Positions 8,879 to 18,293 of a stretch of DNA of 64,000 bases are shown here, in pieces. Location: the NCBI RefSeq assembly GCF_017741935.1, contig NZ_JAGHMH010000002.1:372001-436000 (forward strand), written 5' to 3'. The notes under the pieces were generated by a model, which worked only from the letters and a program-made list of their open reading frames with translations, was not told where the DNA came from and ran no database searches. Position numbers and translations under genes: made by a program. Source of the DNA: Rhizobium sp. 16-449-1b. Lineage in GTDB: Bacteria > Pseudomonadota > Alphaproteobacteria > Rhizobiales > Rhizobiaceae. Every line of letters starts with the position of its first letter. Position 1 is the stretch's first letter.

Positions 8879-8940
8879 GACATAACAGAGTGCCGGCGAC
8901 GACGGGGTCGCCCTGCCGGCAAGGATGATGGGAGACGCCG

Positions 8941-9978
8941 ATGAGATGGAAGCGCACGATCCAGCTTCTGGATGTCCACGCTGAAGGTGAGATCGGAAAG
9001 GTCGCGATCGGCGGCGTTCCGAAGATCCCGGGCAGCACGGTTGCCGAGCAGCTGCACTGGCTGAACACCGATCCCAAGGGCCAGGAGCTTCGCCGCTTCC
9101 TCTGCCTTGAGCCGCGCGGCGCGCCAATCGGCTCCGTCAATCTGCTGCTGCCGCCCAAGCATCCGGATGCCGATGCCGCCTTCATCATCCTGCAGCCCGA
9201 TCAGGCGCATGCAAGCTCCGGCTCGAACTCGATCTGCGTCACCACGGCGCTGCTCGAATCGGGCATCGTTGAGATGCACGAGCCGGAGACGGTGGTCACG
9301 CTTGAAACGGCGGCCGGCCTCGTCAAGGCGACAGCCACCTGCCGCGATGGTCGCTGCGAAAAGGTGAAGCTCACCATGGTGCCGTCCTTCGTGCACGAGC
9401 TCGACGTCTCGCTGGAGACCGAGCAGTGGGGCACCATCAAGCTCGACCTTTGCTACGGCGGCATCTTCTATGCGCTTGTCGATGTCGGCCAGATCGGCCT
9501 GACGATCGCCAAGTCCAATGCCGCCGCGCTCGTCAGCGCCGGCATGGTAATCAAGGAAAAGATCAACCGCGATATCGAGGTGGTCCATCCGGAGATCCCG
9601 GAAATATCGGGCGTTGCCTATGTCATGTTCCGTGATCGCGAAGCCGATGGTACGGTGCGCACCTGCACCACCATGTGGCCCGGTCGGGCCGATCGCTCGC
9701 CATGCGGCACCGGCAACTCCGCCAACCTTGCGACGCTGCATGCCCGCGGCAAGGCAAAGGTCGGCGATGTCTTCAAGTCGCGCTCGATCATCGATTCCGA
9801 ATTTGAGGTCGGGCTTCTGGCCGAGACCACCGTCGCCGGCCGCCCGGCCGTCATCCCGACGATCACGGGTCGCGGCTTCACCTTCGGCCTGTCGCAGGTG
9901 GCGCTCGATCCGTTCGATCCGCACCCCGGCGGCTTCGCGCTGACGGACGTCTGGGGACCGCTCGCCGGCGAAATCTGA
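8941..9978 (+). CDS. Proline racemase-family enzyme with Ser/Cys catalytic pair
   Basis: This 345-aa protein has the proline racemase fold (PrdF/HypE family): the N-terminal strand LLDVHAEGEIGKV and the C-terminal SPCGTGNSANLA. In proline racemase and 4-hydroxyproline 2-epimerase both catalytic residues are Cys; here the first lies in HASSGSNSIC, giving Ser (about S93), while the second is Cys (about C255). Family members with changed pairs include trans-3-hydroxyproline dehydratases and weak epimerases, so specificity is open. It sits in an apparent operon with the FAD dehydrogenase upstream. A hairpin overlaps its stop codon. Confidence 0.85.
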   Translation: MRWKRTIQLLDVHAEGEIGKVAIGGVPKIPGSTVAEQLHWLNTDPKGQELRRFLCLEPRGAPIGSVNLLLPPKHPDADAAFIILQPDQAHASSGSNSICVTTALLESGIVEMHEPETVVTLETAAGLVKATATCRDGRCEKVKLTMVPSFVHELDVSLETEQWGTIKLDLCYGGIFYALVDVGQIGLTIAKSNAAALVSAGMVIKEKINRDIEVVHPEIPEISGVAYVMFRDREADGTVRTCTTMWPGRADRSPCGTGNSANLATLHARGKAKVGDVFKSRSIIDSEFEVGLLAETTVAGRPAVIPTITGRGFTFGLSQVALDPFDPHPGGFALTDVWGPLAGEI

Positions 9979-9986
9979 TCGCCGGC
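9964..9986 (+). terminator. Hairpin over the stop codon of the racemase-family gene
   Basis: GCCGGCGA (9964-9971) pairs perfectly with TCGCCGGC (9979-9986); the 7-base loop contains the TGA stop (9976-9978). No T-run follows, so it may protect the 3' end or stop transcripts together with the convergent gene that ends at 9994. Confidence 0.45.
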
Positions 9987-9993
9987 TGATCCC

Positions 9994-10470
9994 TCAGTAA
10001 GGAAACGGGTCGACCTGAGCCTTGCTCTTGTCGCCCGGCTTGCCCGGATGGATCACGCCCTTGCGCAGGATGATGTTGCCGTAAAGGCGTGGCTCGCTGG
10101 TCTGGATCAACGCATGCGCCGCCTTCACCCTGTTGTAGAAATCCGGCCCGACCAGCGGCACGACCTGCCGGTGCGGCTCGTAATGCGCGCAGCAGTCGAT
10201 CATCTCCTCGTGCACGGGGTCGAGCTTGTCGCGCTCGCCCTTCACGGTGGCGCGGAAGATCGCCTCCGGTACGAACTCGTCGATCGGCAATACGCTCAAC
10301 ACGGCGTCGAGCACGGGAATGATGCCGTGCCCATCGAGCCGGATCAGCCGACGCGCATCTTCGAGGCCCGGATAATTGCCGTCGACGATGGCGATCTCGT
10401 CGCCATGGCCCATGGCGCGCAGCGTCGAGAGCAGCTCGGGGCTCAGGATCGGGTTAAGTCCCTTCAGCAT
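9994..10470 (-). CDS. RbsD/FucU-family sugar mutarotase
   Basis: RbsD/FucU proteins interconvert sugar anomers. The family core is clear: start MLKGLNPILSPELLSTLRAM, catalytic-site motif GHGDEIAIVDGNYP, and C-terminal RLYGNIILRKGVI. The 158-aa length includes a lysine-rich tail. The start ATG lies 17 bases inside the end of the upstream ROK regulator gene, so the two are coupled. A paralogue at 45478-45924 shares the same three blocks. Next to a fructose importer it might act on fructose or fucose anomers; the exact sugar is inferred only from context. Confidence 0.85.
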   Translation of the reverse strand: MLKGLNPILSPELLSTLRAMGHGDEIAIVDGNYPGLEDARRLIRLDGHGIIPVLDAVLSVLPIDEFVPEAIFRATVKGERDKLDPVHEEMIDCCAHYEPHRQVVPLVGPDFYNRVKAAHALIQTSEPRLYGNIILRKGVIHPGKPGDKSKAQVDPFPY

Positions 10471-11701
10471 TCTCCACCTCCTTGAAGAGCACGTTCTGGT
10501 CCGTGAGATAGCGGGCGAAGATCGGTAGGCTTGCGCCGCCAATGGCGCGCGCATGCGCCCCCACCGCCCCCTCGATGATATCCGGCATGACGACGCCCTG
10601 CAGGTCGAGCCTGTCCGCTTCGTAGATCGTCGCCTGCACGATCCGCTCACGAACCCAGGCAGGAAAGCCGCCATCGATGACGGCGGCGCTGAAATCGATG
10701 ATCGAGGCGGCCGCGACGATGCCCTGCGCCAGGGCCTTGGCGGTATCCTGGATCCACAATTCCAGCGGCTCGCCGAAATCGATCCAGTCGTCGGCCGAAT
10801 ACCAGAGCGGCTCCGGATCGATCCCGCGTTCGCGCAGCATGTTTTCGAGCACGAAGATCGAGGCGACCTCGAGCAGCTGCAGCGTCTCGCCGTTCTTGCC
10901 GCGCACCGGAAGCGGGCCGATGGCGCCGGCCGTGCCGGTGCGGCCGGAAAAGATCGCGGAGTTCAAGACGATGCCGCCGCCGATGAAGGAGCCGATGAAG
11001 AAATAGACGAAATCGGGATGTTGCGGACCGATGCCGAAGACGAGTTCCGCGCCACAGGCGCTGGTCGCGTCGTTCTGCAGATAGACGGGGTAGGGGAGGT
11101 TCGCCGCCACCTCGGCATGCAGGTCGTAGTCGCGCCAGACGTCCATCGCGCCTTTGGGCGAGCCCACTTCCTCTTCCCAGTTCCACAGCTCAAAAGGTGC
11201 CGCGATACCGACGCCGGCGATCCGGCTGCGCTCGTCCTCGCTCAGCCGGCTTTCCAGCTCCTGTATGCCTGACACGATGAAGTCAAGAAACAGGTCGGGC
11301 AGGGGATAGGCGTAGGTGACATGCAGTTGCATGCGGATCTTGCCGACGAAATCCATCAGCACCAGATCGGCGCTGCGCCGCCCCATCTTCACGCCGAAGG
11401 AGTAGACGGCATCGGGATTGAGCCGCATCGGGACCGAGGGCTGGCCCACGCGTCCACGGATCGGCTCGCCGCGCGAAAGCAGCCCCTCCTTTTCCAGCAC
11501 GCGCATGATCACCGACACGGTTTGCGCCGAAAGGCCCGTGCGGCGTGCGATATCCGCCTTCGACTGGGCACCATGCAGGCGCACCAGCGAAAGCACCAAT
11601 CTTTCATTGTAGGCGCGAACCCGAACCTGGTTCGCGCCGCCTGCCGGACTGACGCCAGGCAGCTGGGCCGGCAAGTGAACCGGACCTCTCATCGACGACA
11701 T
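10454..11701 (-). CDS. frcR: ROK-family transcriptional regulator of the fructose importer (FrcR-like)
   Basis: A 415-aa repressor of the NagC/Mlc (ROK) type. A winged helix-turn-helix lies at about residues 40-72 (KADIARRTGLSAQTVSVIMR) and the sugar-kinase-like ROK domain follows (GVGIAAPFELWNWEE, YLQNDATSACGAE, GSFIGGGIVLN). The zinc-binding Cys cluster of many ROK proteins is absent. The ATG follows GGGAGGA. It is divergent from frcB, as in the S. meliloti frc locus, and probably binds AT-rich sites in the 11702-11934 gap. The name is given by synteny. Confidence 0.82.
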   Translation of the reverse strand: MSSMRGPVHLPAQLPGVSPAGGANQVRVRAYNERLVLSLVRLHGAQSKADIARRTGLSAQTVSVIMRVLEKEGLLSRGEPIRGRVGQPSVPMRLNPDAVYSFGVKMGRRSADLVLMDFVGKIRMQLHVTYAYPLPDLFLDFIVSGIQELESRLSEDERSRIAGVGIAAPFELWNWEEEVGSPKGAMDVWRDYDLHAEVAANLPYPVYLQNDATSACGAELVFGIGPQHPDFVYFFIGSFIGGGIVLNSAIFSGRTGTAGAIGPLPVRGKNGETLQLLEVASIFVLENMLRERGIDPEPLWYSADDWIDFGEPLELWIQDTAKALAQGIVAAASIIDFSAAVIDGGFPAWVRERIVQATIYEADRLDLQGVVMPDIIEGAVGAHARAIGGASLPIFARYLTDQNVLFKEVENAEGT

Positions 11702-11756
11702 TGGCCATTCCTCCCTTGATCGGCCTATGCGTTATTTTCGATGAGCATGCCACAAG

Positions 11757-11813
11757 GAATTAATAATTCAATTGGATTTATTTATTGACAAGCCAAATTC
11801 TTTCGCCCTTAAT
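11757..11813 (+). promoter_or_regulatory. frcB promoter with a candidate ROK operator
   Basis: A perfect -35 TTGACA (11785-11790) is followed after 17 bases by CTTAAT (11808-11813; shifting by one gives TTAATT). Just upstream lies the AT-rich palindrome GAATT-AAT-AATTC (11757-11769). ROK repressors bind AT-rich palindromes, so this is the best candidate for FrcR control of frcBCAK and perhaps of frcR itself. Confidence 0.55.
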
Positions 11814-11934
11814 TAGCACCGTAAACAGCACGAAACGGCTTGGAGGAAGCCATCGGCGGTATTCGAAGGCGGCGTTCGTGCTTTAAAATTCCGGCCAGCC
11901 ATGGGGCGGTCCGGCTACACTCTGGGAGGAGTAA

Positions 11935-12960
11935 ATGAAGAAATCAGTGCTTTCCGCAGCGCTCGCCGCGCTGGCCCTCGGCGTCGCCTTCTCGGCGCCT
12001 GCAAAGGCCGCGGACGTCTCCGCTTGCCTGATCACCAAGACCGACACCAACCCCTTCTTCGTCAAGATGAAGGAAGGCGCGACCGCCAAGGCCAAGGAAC
12101 TCGGCGTCAACCTGAAGTCCTATGCCGGCAAGATCGATGGTGACTCTGAAAGCCAGGTGGCCGCGATCGAGACCTGCATCGCCGATGGCGCCAAGGGTAT
12201 CCTGATTGCCGCCTCCGACACCAAGGGCATCGTGCCGAACGTCAAGAAGGCCCGCGACGCCGGCCTGCTCGTCATCGCGCTCGACACCCCGCTGGAGCCG
12301 ATCGACAGCGCCGACATGACCTTTGCCACCGACAACCTGCTCGCCGGCAAGCTGATCGGCCAGTGGGCCAAGGAAACGCTGGGCGACAAGGCCGCCGACG
12401 CCAAGGTTGCCTTCCTCGACCTGACGCCGTCGCAGCCGTCGGTCGACGTTCTGCGCGACCAGGGCTTCATGATGGGCTTCGGCATCGACCCGAAGGACCC
12501 GAACAAGATCGGCGACGAGGATGACAAGCGCATCGTCGGCCACGACATCACCAACGGCAACGAAGAAGGCGGCCGTACCGCGATGGAAAACCTTCTCCAG
12601 AAGGATCCAACCATCAACGTCGTCCACACTATCAACGAACCGGCTGCCGCCGGCGCTTATGAAGCGCTGAAGGCTGTCGGCCGCGAGAAGGACGTACTGA
12701 TCGTCTCCGTCGACGGTGGTTGCCCGGGTGTCAAGAACGTAGCCGACGGCGTCATCGGCGCCACCTCGCAGCAGTATCCGCTGCAGATGGCAGCGCTCGG
12801 CATCGAGGCGATCAAGAAGTTCGCCGACAGCGGCGAAAAGCCGAAGCCGACCGAAGGCAAGAACTTCTTCGACACCGGCGTGACGCTCGTCACCGACAAG
12901 CCGGTCTCCGGCGTCAAGTCGATCGACACGAAGGAAGGCCTGGGCAAGTGCTGGGGCTAA
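11935..12960 (+). CDS. frcB: Fructose ABC importer, periplasmic binding protein FrcB
   Basis: A 341-aa sugar-binding protein of the RbsB type. The signal peptide covers residues 1-25 (cleavage after AKA), then the type-I fold starts [20 protein letters not shown]. Internal landmarks are [15 protein letters not shown] and the hinge region [15 protein letters not shown]. The SD GGGAGG precedes the ATG. It is first in frcBCAK and is followed by a strong hairpin that may keep its mRNA abundant relative to the downstream genes. The match to the rhizobial FrcB family and the same gene order support fructose (also mannose/ribose) as ligand. Confidence 0.9.
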   Translation: MKKSVLSAALAALALGVAFSAPAKAADVSACLITKTDTNPFFVKMKEGATAKAKELGVNLKSYAGKIDGDSESQVAAIETCIADGAKGILIAASDTKGIVPNVKKARDAGLLVIALDTPLEPIDSADMTFATDNLLAGKLIGQWAKETLGDKAADAKVAFLDLTPSQPSVDVLRDQGFMMGFGIDPKDPNKIGDEDDKRIVGHDITNGNEEGGRTAMENLLQKDPTINVVHTINEPAAAGAYEALKAVGREKDVLIVSVDGGCPGVKNVADGVIGATSQQYPLQMAALGIEAIKKFADSGEKPKPTEGKNFFDTGVTLVTDKPVSGVKSIDTKEGLGKCWG

Positions 12961-12984
12961 TGCCCTGACCGCCTGATAACGAAA

Positions 12985-13011
12985 GCGGGGATGCGCGAAG
13001 CGCGTCCCCGC
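12985..13011 (+). terminator. Intercistronic hairpin after frcB
   Basis: GCGGGGA (12985-12991) pairs with TCCCCGC (13005-13011), and the interior TGCGC/GCGCG continues the stem through one G-U pair to a GAA loop. There is no T-run, so it is more likely an mRNA stabiliser or partial terminator than a full stop. Confidence 0.6.
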
Positions 13012-13115
13012 ACCCTGCTCATCTTTGACAGCGCACCGAATTGAGTGCAGCCTACCCACGTCTCGCCTGTATCGGCGGGATGCCCTTCGGGAGTGGGGCC
13101 ACGCGGAGGATTTCC

Positions 13116-14195
13116 ATGAGCGAGCCGACAACAGCCGCACCGCATCACGATTACGAAAAAGTCCTCAAGGACAGTTCGACCGACGTCGCCTCGTTCGACA
13201 CGGACGACAAGAGTTTCCTTCAGAAGTTCCGGCATTTCCTGCATTCGAGCCCATCGGCGGTATCGTTGATCGTGCTCGTGCTGTCGCTGGTCATCTTCGG
13301 CGCCCTGTTGGGCACCAAGTTCTTCTCCGCCTTCTCGCTGACGCTCATTCTTCAGCAGGTGGCAATCACGGGCATCGTCGGCGCCGCGCAGACGCTGGTC
13401 ATCATGACGGCCGGCATCGATCTCTCGGTCGGCGCCATCATGGTGCTGTCCTCGGTCGTCATGGGCCAGTTCGTCTTCCGCTACGGCCTTCCGGTTGAGC
13501 TCGCCATCCTCTGCGGCTTTGCCGTCGGCGCGCTCTGCGGCTTCATCAATGGCTGGCTCGTCGCCCGCATGAAGCTGCCGCCCTTCATCGTCACGCTCGG
13601 CATGTGGCAGATCGTTCTGGCGACGAACTTCCTCTACTCCGCCAACGAGACGATCCGCGCCCAGGAAATCGAAACCACGGCGCCGCTCCTTCAGCTCTTC
13701 GGCGACACCTTCCGCATCGGCGGCGCGGTCTTCACCTATGGCGTCATCGCCATGGTACTGCTGGTCGCCTTCCTCTGGTACGTGCTCAACCACACCCCCT
13801 GGGGCCGCCATCTCTATGCCGTCGGCGATGATCCTGAGGCGGCCGAACTGTCGGGTGTCAACGTCAAGCGCATGCTGATCTCGGTCTATGTGCTCTCCGG
13901 CATCATCTGCGCGCTCGCCGGCTGGGCCCTCATCGGCCGTATCGGATCGGTATCGCCCACCGCCGGCCAGTTCGCCAACATCGAAAGCATCACCGCGGTG
14001 GTGATCGGCGGCATCTCGCTCTTCGGCGGTCGCGGCTCCGTGCTCGGCATGATGTTCGGCGCGCTCATCGTCGGCGTCTTCTCGCTCGGTCTGCGCCTGC
14101 TCGGCACGGACGTGCAATGGACCTACCTCTTGATCGGCGTCCTCATCATCGTCGCCGTCGCAATCGACCAGTGGATCAGAAAGGCAGCAGGCTGA
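13116..14195 (+). CDS. frcC: Fructose ABC importer, permease FrcC
   Basis: A 359-aa permease of the RbsC/BPD-transport-2 family. About 60 hydrophilic N-terminal residues (MSEPTTAAPHHDYEKVLKDS) precede 8-10 membrane segments. Family motifs are LVIMTAGIDLSVGAIMVLSS near the N-terminal third and AVVIGGISLFGGRGSVLGMM near the end. The ATG at 13116 follows GCGGAGGA; an in-frame start 75 bases upstream lacks a ribosome site. Its TGA overlaps the frcA ATG by one base. It forms the transmembrane channel with FrcA and FrcB. Confidence 0.93.
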   Translation: MSEPTTAAPHHDYEKVLKDSSTDVASFDTDDKSFLQKFRHFLHSSPSAVSLIVLVLSLVIFGALLGTKFFSAFSLTLILQQVAITGIVGAAQTLVIMTAGIDLSVGAIMVLSSVVMGQFVFRYGLPVELAILCGFAVGALCGFINGWLVARMKLPPFIVTLGMWQIVLATNFLYSANETIRAQEIETTAPLLQLFGDTFRIGGAVFTYGVIAMVLLVAFLWYVLNHTPWGRHLYAVGDDPEAAELSGVNVKRMLISVYVLSGIICALAGWALIGRIGSVSPTAGQFANIESITAVVIGGISLFGGRGSVLGMMFGALIVGVFSLGLRLLGTDVQWTYLLIGVLIIVAVAIDQWIRKAAG

Positions 14196-14977
14196 TGGCT
14201 ACCGAACCCCTTCTCATGGCGCGTGGTCTCGTCAAGCGCTACGGCCGCGTCACCGCCCTCGACCATGCCGACTTCGATCTCTATCCGGGCGAAATCCTGG
14301 CCGTGATCGGCGATAACGGCGCCGGCAAGTCCTCGCTCATCAAGGCGATCTCCGGCGCCATCCGCCCCGATGAAGGCGAGATCCGCCTCGAAGGCCAGCC
14401 GATCAACTTCCATTCGCCGATGGAAGCCAGAAAGGCTGGCATCGAGACCGTCTACCAGAACCTTGCCCTGTCGCCGGCGCTCTCGATCGCCGACAACATG
14501 TTCCTCGGCCGTGAAATCCGCAAACCGGGCTTCATGGGCAAATTCATGCGCAAGCTCGATCATTCGGCGATGGAAAAGATGGCGCGGCAGAAGCTCACCG
14601 AACTTGGTCTGATGACCATCCAGAACATCAACCAGGCAGTCGAAACTCTCTCCGGCGGCCAGCGTCAGGGTGTGGCGGTTGCCCGTGCAGCTGCCTTCGG
14701 CTCCAAGGTCATCATCCTCGACGAACCGACGGCGGCCCTGGGCGTCAAGGAAAGCCGGCGCGTGCTGGAATTGATCCTCGACGTCCGCTCGCGTGGCATC
14801 CCGATCGTGCTCATTTCGCACAACATGCCGCACGTCTTTGAGGTGGCGGATCGCATCCACATCCACCGCCTCGGGCGTCGCTTGACGGTGATCAATCCGA
14901 AGGAATACACAATGTCGGATGCCGTCGCCTTCATGACCGGCGCCAAGTCAGTTCCTACGGAGCCTGTTGCCGCATGA
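14195..14977 (+). CDS. frcA: Fructose ABC importer, ATP-binding protein FrcA
   Basis: A 260-aa ATPase with a single nucleotide-binding domain, unlike the double-domain RbsA type. Walker A is GDNGAGKSS (about residues 37-45), the signature is LSGGQRQGVAVARAA, and Walker B is VIILDEPTAAL, followed by the switch His (LISHNMPHV). The start ATG shares a base with the frcC stop, and its own stop overlaps frcK by four bases. It powers fructose import. Confidence 0.93.
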   Translation: MATEPLLMARGLVKRYGRVTALDHADFDLYPGEILAVIGDNGAGKSSLIKAISGAIRPDEGEIRLEGQPINFHSPMEARKAGIETVYQNLALSPALSIADNMFLGREIRKPGFMGKFMRKLDHSAMEKMARQKLTELGLMTIQNINQAVETLSGGQRQGVAVARAAAFGSKVIILDEPTAALGVKESRRVLELILDVRSRGIPIVLISHNMPHVFEVADRIHIHRLGRRLTVINPKEYTMSDAVAFMTGAKSVPTEPVAA

Positions 14978-15600
14978 CGATGACGATCGAGGATATCGCC
15001 GGCGAGGTCCTTGCCCGCGCCGGCGACGCGAAGCGCTTTCTGATCGCCATCGCCGGCCCGCCCGGCGCCGGCAAATCCACCATGGCAGACCACATCGCCG
15101 ACGCCTTGCGCGCCGGCGGCGAGACGGCGGCGGTGCTGCCGATGGATGGCTTCCACATGGACAATGCCATCCTGATCGAGCGCGGCCAGCTTGCCCGCAA
15201 GGGCATCCCCGAGACTTTCGACGTGCGCGGCTTCCTCGATATCATCCGCGCCGTTCGCCTGGCCGATCAGGAAGTGCTGGTGCCGGTGTTCGATCGCTCG
15301 CGTGAGCTCGCCATCGCCTCCGCGCGTCCCATCGGCCCGGAGCACCGCTTCATCATCGTCGAGGGCAATTACCTGCTTTTCAGCCTCGGCAAGTGGGCGG
15401 AGCTCGAAGGCGTGTTCGATTATTCGATCATGCTTGCCCCGCCGATCGAGGTGCTGGAAGAGCGCCTCTGGGCGCGCTGGCGCGGCTACAAGCTGAGCGA
15501 GGAGGAATCGGCGCGCAAGGTTTATGAGAACGACCTTCCGAACGGTCGCCTCATTCTCGGCAATCGCCGACGCGCCGACGTCACCCTCGAGATCGCCTGA
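14974..15600 (+). CDS. frcK: FrcK, P-loop kinase-like protein of the fructose importer operon
   Basis: A 208-aa P-loop protein of the uridine/pantothenate-kinase-like class. Walker A is GPPGAGKST (about residues 28-36); the substrate region has LPMDGFHMDNAIL and the second carboxylate is in IIVEGNYLLF. It is the last gene of frcBCAK with a four-base ATGA overlap with frcA. In S. meliloti the homologue is named frcK; whether it phosphorylates fructose is not settled, and the PfkB kinase at 23603 is an alternative fructokinase. A hairpin GATGGGCAAA/TTTGCCATC (15619-15640) follows. Confidence 0.82.
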   Translation: MTMTIEDIAGEVLARAGDAKRFLIAIAGPPGAGKSTMADHIADALRAGGETAAVLPMDGFHMDNAILIERGQLARKGIPETFDVRGFLDIIRAVRLADQEVLVPVFDRSRELAIASARPIGPEHRFIIVEGNYLLFSLGKWAELEGVFDYSIMLAPPIEVLEERLWARWRGYKLSEEESARKVYENDLPNGRLILGNRRRADVTLEIA

Positions 15601-15704
15601 TCGCAATTGCCCGCCTGCGATGGGCAAACCATTTGCCATCCCCCATGCTTGGATGTAATTCCCAAGGCTGAGCCCTAAAGCGCAGCCTTGCCGGAGTTAC
15701 AGTC

Positions 15705-16745
15705 ATGCAATCGATCACCATCCGCCGCCCCGATGATTGGCATCTTCACCTGCGTGATGGCGCCATGCTGGAAGGCGTGATCGCCGATTCAAGCCGCGAC
15801 TTCGCCCGCGCCATCATCATGCCGAACCTCGTGCCCCCGGTCGTGACGACAGCGGATGCCGAGGCCTATCGCGGCCGCATCATGGCCGCACTGCCGAAGG
15901 GCGACCGCTTCGAGCCGCTGATGACGCTCTATCTGACCGAGCACACCGATCCCGACGATGTCGAGAAGGGCAAGGCCAGCGGCCTGATCACCGCCGTCAA
16001 GCTCTACCCCGCCGGCGCCACCACCAATTCGCATGGCGGCGTACGCGACATCGACAAGGCCATGCCGGTGCTCGAGCGCATGGCCAAGATCGGCCTGCCG
16101 CTCTGCGTCCATGGCGAAGTCACGACATCGGACGTCGATATCTTCGACCGCGAAGCCGTCTTCATCGAAACCGTGCTCGATCCGTTGCGCAAGCGCCTGC
16201 CGGAGCTGAAGGTGACGATGGAACACGTCACGACCAAGGACGGCATCGACTACATCAAGTCGGCCGAGCGCAACCTCGCCGGCTCGATCACCACCCACCA
16301 CCTGATCATCAACCGCAACGCCATCCTCGTTGGCGGCATTCGCCCACATTATTACTGCCTGCCGGTCGCCAAGCGCGAACACCATCGTGTCGCGCTGCGC
16401 CAAGCCGCCACCAGCGGCGACGCCCGCTTCTTCCTCGGCACCGATTCCGCGCCGCATGTCGATCCGCTCAAGGAATGCGGCTGCGGCTGCGCCGGCATCT
16501 ATACTTCGATCAACACGATGAGCTGCCTTGCGCATGTCTTCGAGCAGGACAACGCCCTCGACAAACTGGAGGCCTTCTCCTCGCTGAACGGCCCGGCCTG
16601 GTACGGCCTTCCGATAAACGAAGAAGTAATAACGCTGGTGAAGCACGCCGAACCCGTGTCGTTTCCTGTTAAGATCGAGACCGGCGCCGGTCCCGTCACG
16701 GTATTCGACCCCATGTTCCCGCTTCATTGGGATATCGAGCGCTAA
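15705..16745 (+). CDS. pyrC: Dihydroorotase
   Basis: PyrC cyclises carbamoyl-aspartate to dihydroorotate in pyrimidine synthesis. The 346-aa length and sequence match the E. coli-type enzyme. Metal ligands are visible: H13 and H15 in [10 protein letters not shown], the carbamylated Lys in [13 protein letters not shown], His in VHGEVT, and the catalytic Asp in LGTDSAPH. The next pyrimidine gene, pyrE, lies 6 kb away. Its stop codon sits in the loop of a terminator-like hairpin. Confidence 0.97.
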   Translation: MQSITIRRPDDWHLHLRDGAMLEGVIADSSRDFARAIIMPNLVPPVVTTADAEAYRGRIMAALPKGDRFEPLMTLYLTEHTDPDDVEKGKASGLITAVKLYPAGATTNSHGGVRDIDKAMPVLERMAKIGLPLCVHGEVTTSDVDIFDREAVFIETVLDPLRKRLPELKVTMEHVTTKDGIDYIKSAERNLAGSITTHHLIINRNAILVGGIRPHYYCLPVAKREHHRVALRQAATSGDARFFLGTDSAPHVDPLKECGCGCAGIYTSINTMSCLAHVFEQDNALDKLEAFSSLNGPAWYGLPINEEVITLVKHAEPVSFPVKIETGAGPVTVFDPMFPLHWDIER

Positions 16746-16772
16746 CGGCGCTCGTAAACCCATAATTTTTTA
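16736..16772 (+). terminator. Terminator overlapping the pyrC stop codon
   Basis: CGAGCGC (16736-16742) pairs perfectly with GCGCTCG (16748-16754); the TAA stop lies in the loop. A run of six T (16766-16771) follows 11 bases later. Confidence 0.55.
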
Positions 16773-16927
16773 CTGGAAGGAGAATGCATATCCGCGGGGA
16801 TATGTTATTGCGCTAACATCTAAGCTTTAAATACATGTTTTTTTAACGAAATTGATAACACATTCGCTGTCGGGCGAATTCCATTTTCTGAAAACGAAAG
16901 CGCGGCAGAAGCCACGAAGTTCAAAGC

Positions 16928-18106
16928 ATGACGCTTGACTATAATTCATTGCTGACCGCGTTGGCGGTCTCGGCGACATGTCTCGCCATTACTTTATTGG
17001 CGAGCTGGATTGCCCGGCGCACCGAAACATTTCTGCTGGCCTGCGGCGTCGGCCTGATCCTGATCGTCAGCGGCATTGTTGCCTATGGGATCTATGTCGA
17101 TAAGCCGAACGCGATCGTCGGCACTATCTGTTTTGCACTTCTCTTTCCCGGCTTCGCGACGGTATGGGGCGCCGGCTTTCAGTTCCGGACAGGGGCATTG
17201 CCGCACGCGCGTATCGCGGCCTTTGGCGCCATCGCGGTGGTGGCGACCTCGGTGCCGATATTGTTGGGCTATGACGGCCTGTCCTTCATCATCGACAATA
17301 TCGCCATCGCCTCCTTCCTCTTCGCCACGGCCTACCAGTATTGGCGCGCCCGCGCCGAAGCGATCGTCCCGCTGACGGGGATCACCAGCCTCTACTGCCT
17401 GACCGCCTTCTCCTTCGTGCTTTGCGCCGCCGTCCTGATCTATCAGGGCAAGCTTGTGCTGGGTGCGGCACCCGACAACTGGTCGGAGGACTTGAGCCTC
17501 GCCGTCTGCATCGCCAGCATGACCGGCATCGGCGCGCTGTCTCTGGCCCTGCACCAATGGCGCATGGCCGCCCGCCACCGCATCGACGCCGCAACCGATC
17601 CGCTGACCGGCCTGCTCAATCGCCGAGCCCTTTTCGATCGCCACGGCGCCGGCGTCATGGGTCCGACCACGGCGGTACTGGTTTTCGACATCGACCATTT
17701 CAAATCGATCAACGACAACTTCGGTCACACAGTCGGCGACCGGGTGCTGAAGGTCTTCGCGGCCGAATTGACCGCGAGCTGCCGGCTGAGCGACACGGTT
17801 GCCCGGCTTGGCGGTGAAGAATTCGCGATGGTCCTGCACGAGGTCATGCCCGGCCGCGCCGAAGTCGTGGCCGAGCGCATCCGCAAGGCCTTCGAGGGGC
17901 GCGAGCTCGATATCGACGGCGAGATCTGCAAATGCACCGTCAGCGTCGGCGTCGCCTCCGGCCGCACCAAGCCACTGCCGTTCGACGCCATGCTCACCGC
18001 CGCCGACAAGGCGCTCTACGCCGCCAAGCGCGCCGGCCGCAACCGCGTCGAGCTTGCGAGCCACCTGCAGGCAGTCCCCACGGACACAGCCCGCACCGCC
18101 TCTTGA
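16928..18106 (+). CDS. Membrane diguanylate cyclase (GGEEF)
   Basis: Makes cyclic di-GMP. About the first 210 residues hold 6-7 membrane helices (a sensor-like module without a recognised domain), followed by a GGDEF domain at about 225-385. The active site is GGEEF, the metal/substrate motif is FDIDHFKSINDNFGH, and an RxxD inhibitory site (RLSD) lies five residues before GGEEF, so product feedback is expected. It is a single gene with no EAL domain. A second cyclase is encoded at 21497. Confidence 0.92.
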   Translation: MTLDYNSLLTALAVSATCLAITLLASWIARRTETFLLACGVGLILIVSGIVAYGIYVDKPNAIVGTICFALLFPGFATVWGAGFQFRTGALPHARIAAFGAIAVVATSVPILLGYDGLSFIIDNIAIASFLFATAYQYWRARAEAIVPLTGITSLYCLTAFSFVLCAAVLIYQGKLVLGAAPDNWSEDLSLAVCIASMTGIGALSLALHQWRMAARHRIDAATDPLTGLLNRRALFDRHGAGVMGPTTAVLVFDIDHFKSINDNFGHTVGDRVLKVFAAELTASCRLSDTVARLGGEEFAMVLHEVMPGRAEVVAERIRKAFEGRELDIDGEICKCTVSVGVASGRTKPLPFDAMLTAADKALYAAKRAGRNRVELASHLQAVPTDTARTAS

Positions 18107-18293
18107 TCGCCGGCGGTTCCCTTCGTATGGTCGGGTTGGCCGATGCAGCCAGCCGCCCCGCGGTGCGAAAGCACGATGGTGAATGCATCCACGCATATCC
18201 TTCACATCCCTTGCCGTTTGGCGATTGATGGCGAACGGGTCAGCAGACGCGGGCACTGATCGTCCTGTTTGCCGCCAACGAAGGGAATGCAAC

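Noticed and set aside
7472..9127. A 551-codon frame antisense to the FAD dehydrogenase gene
   Set aside because: The plus strand has the FAD motif and a normal start; the antisense product is compositionally biased.
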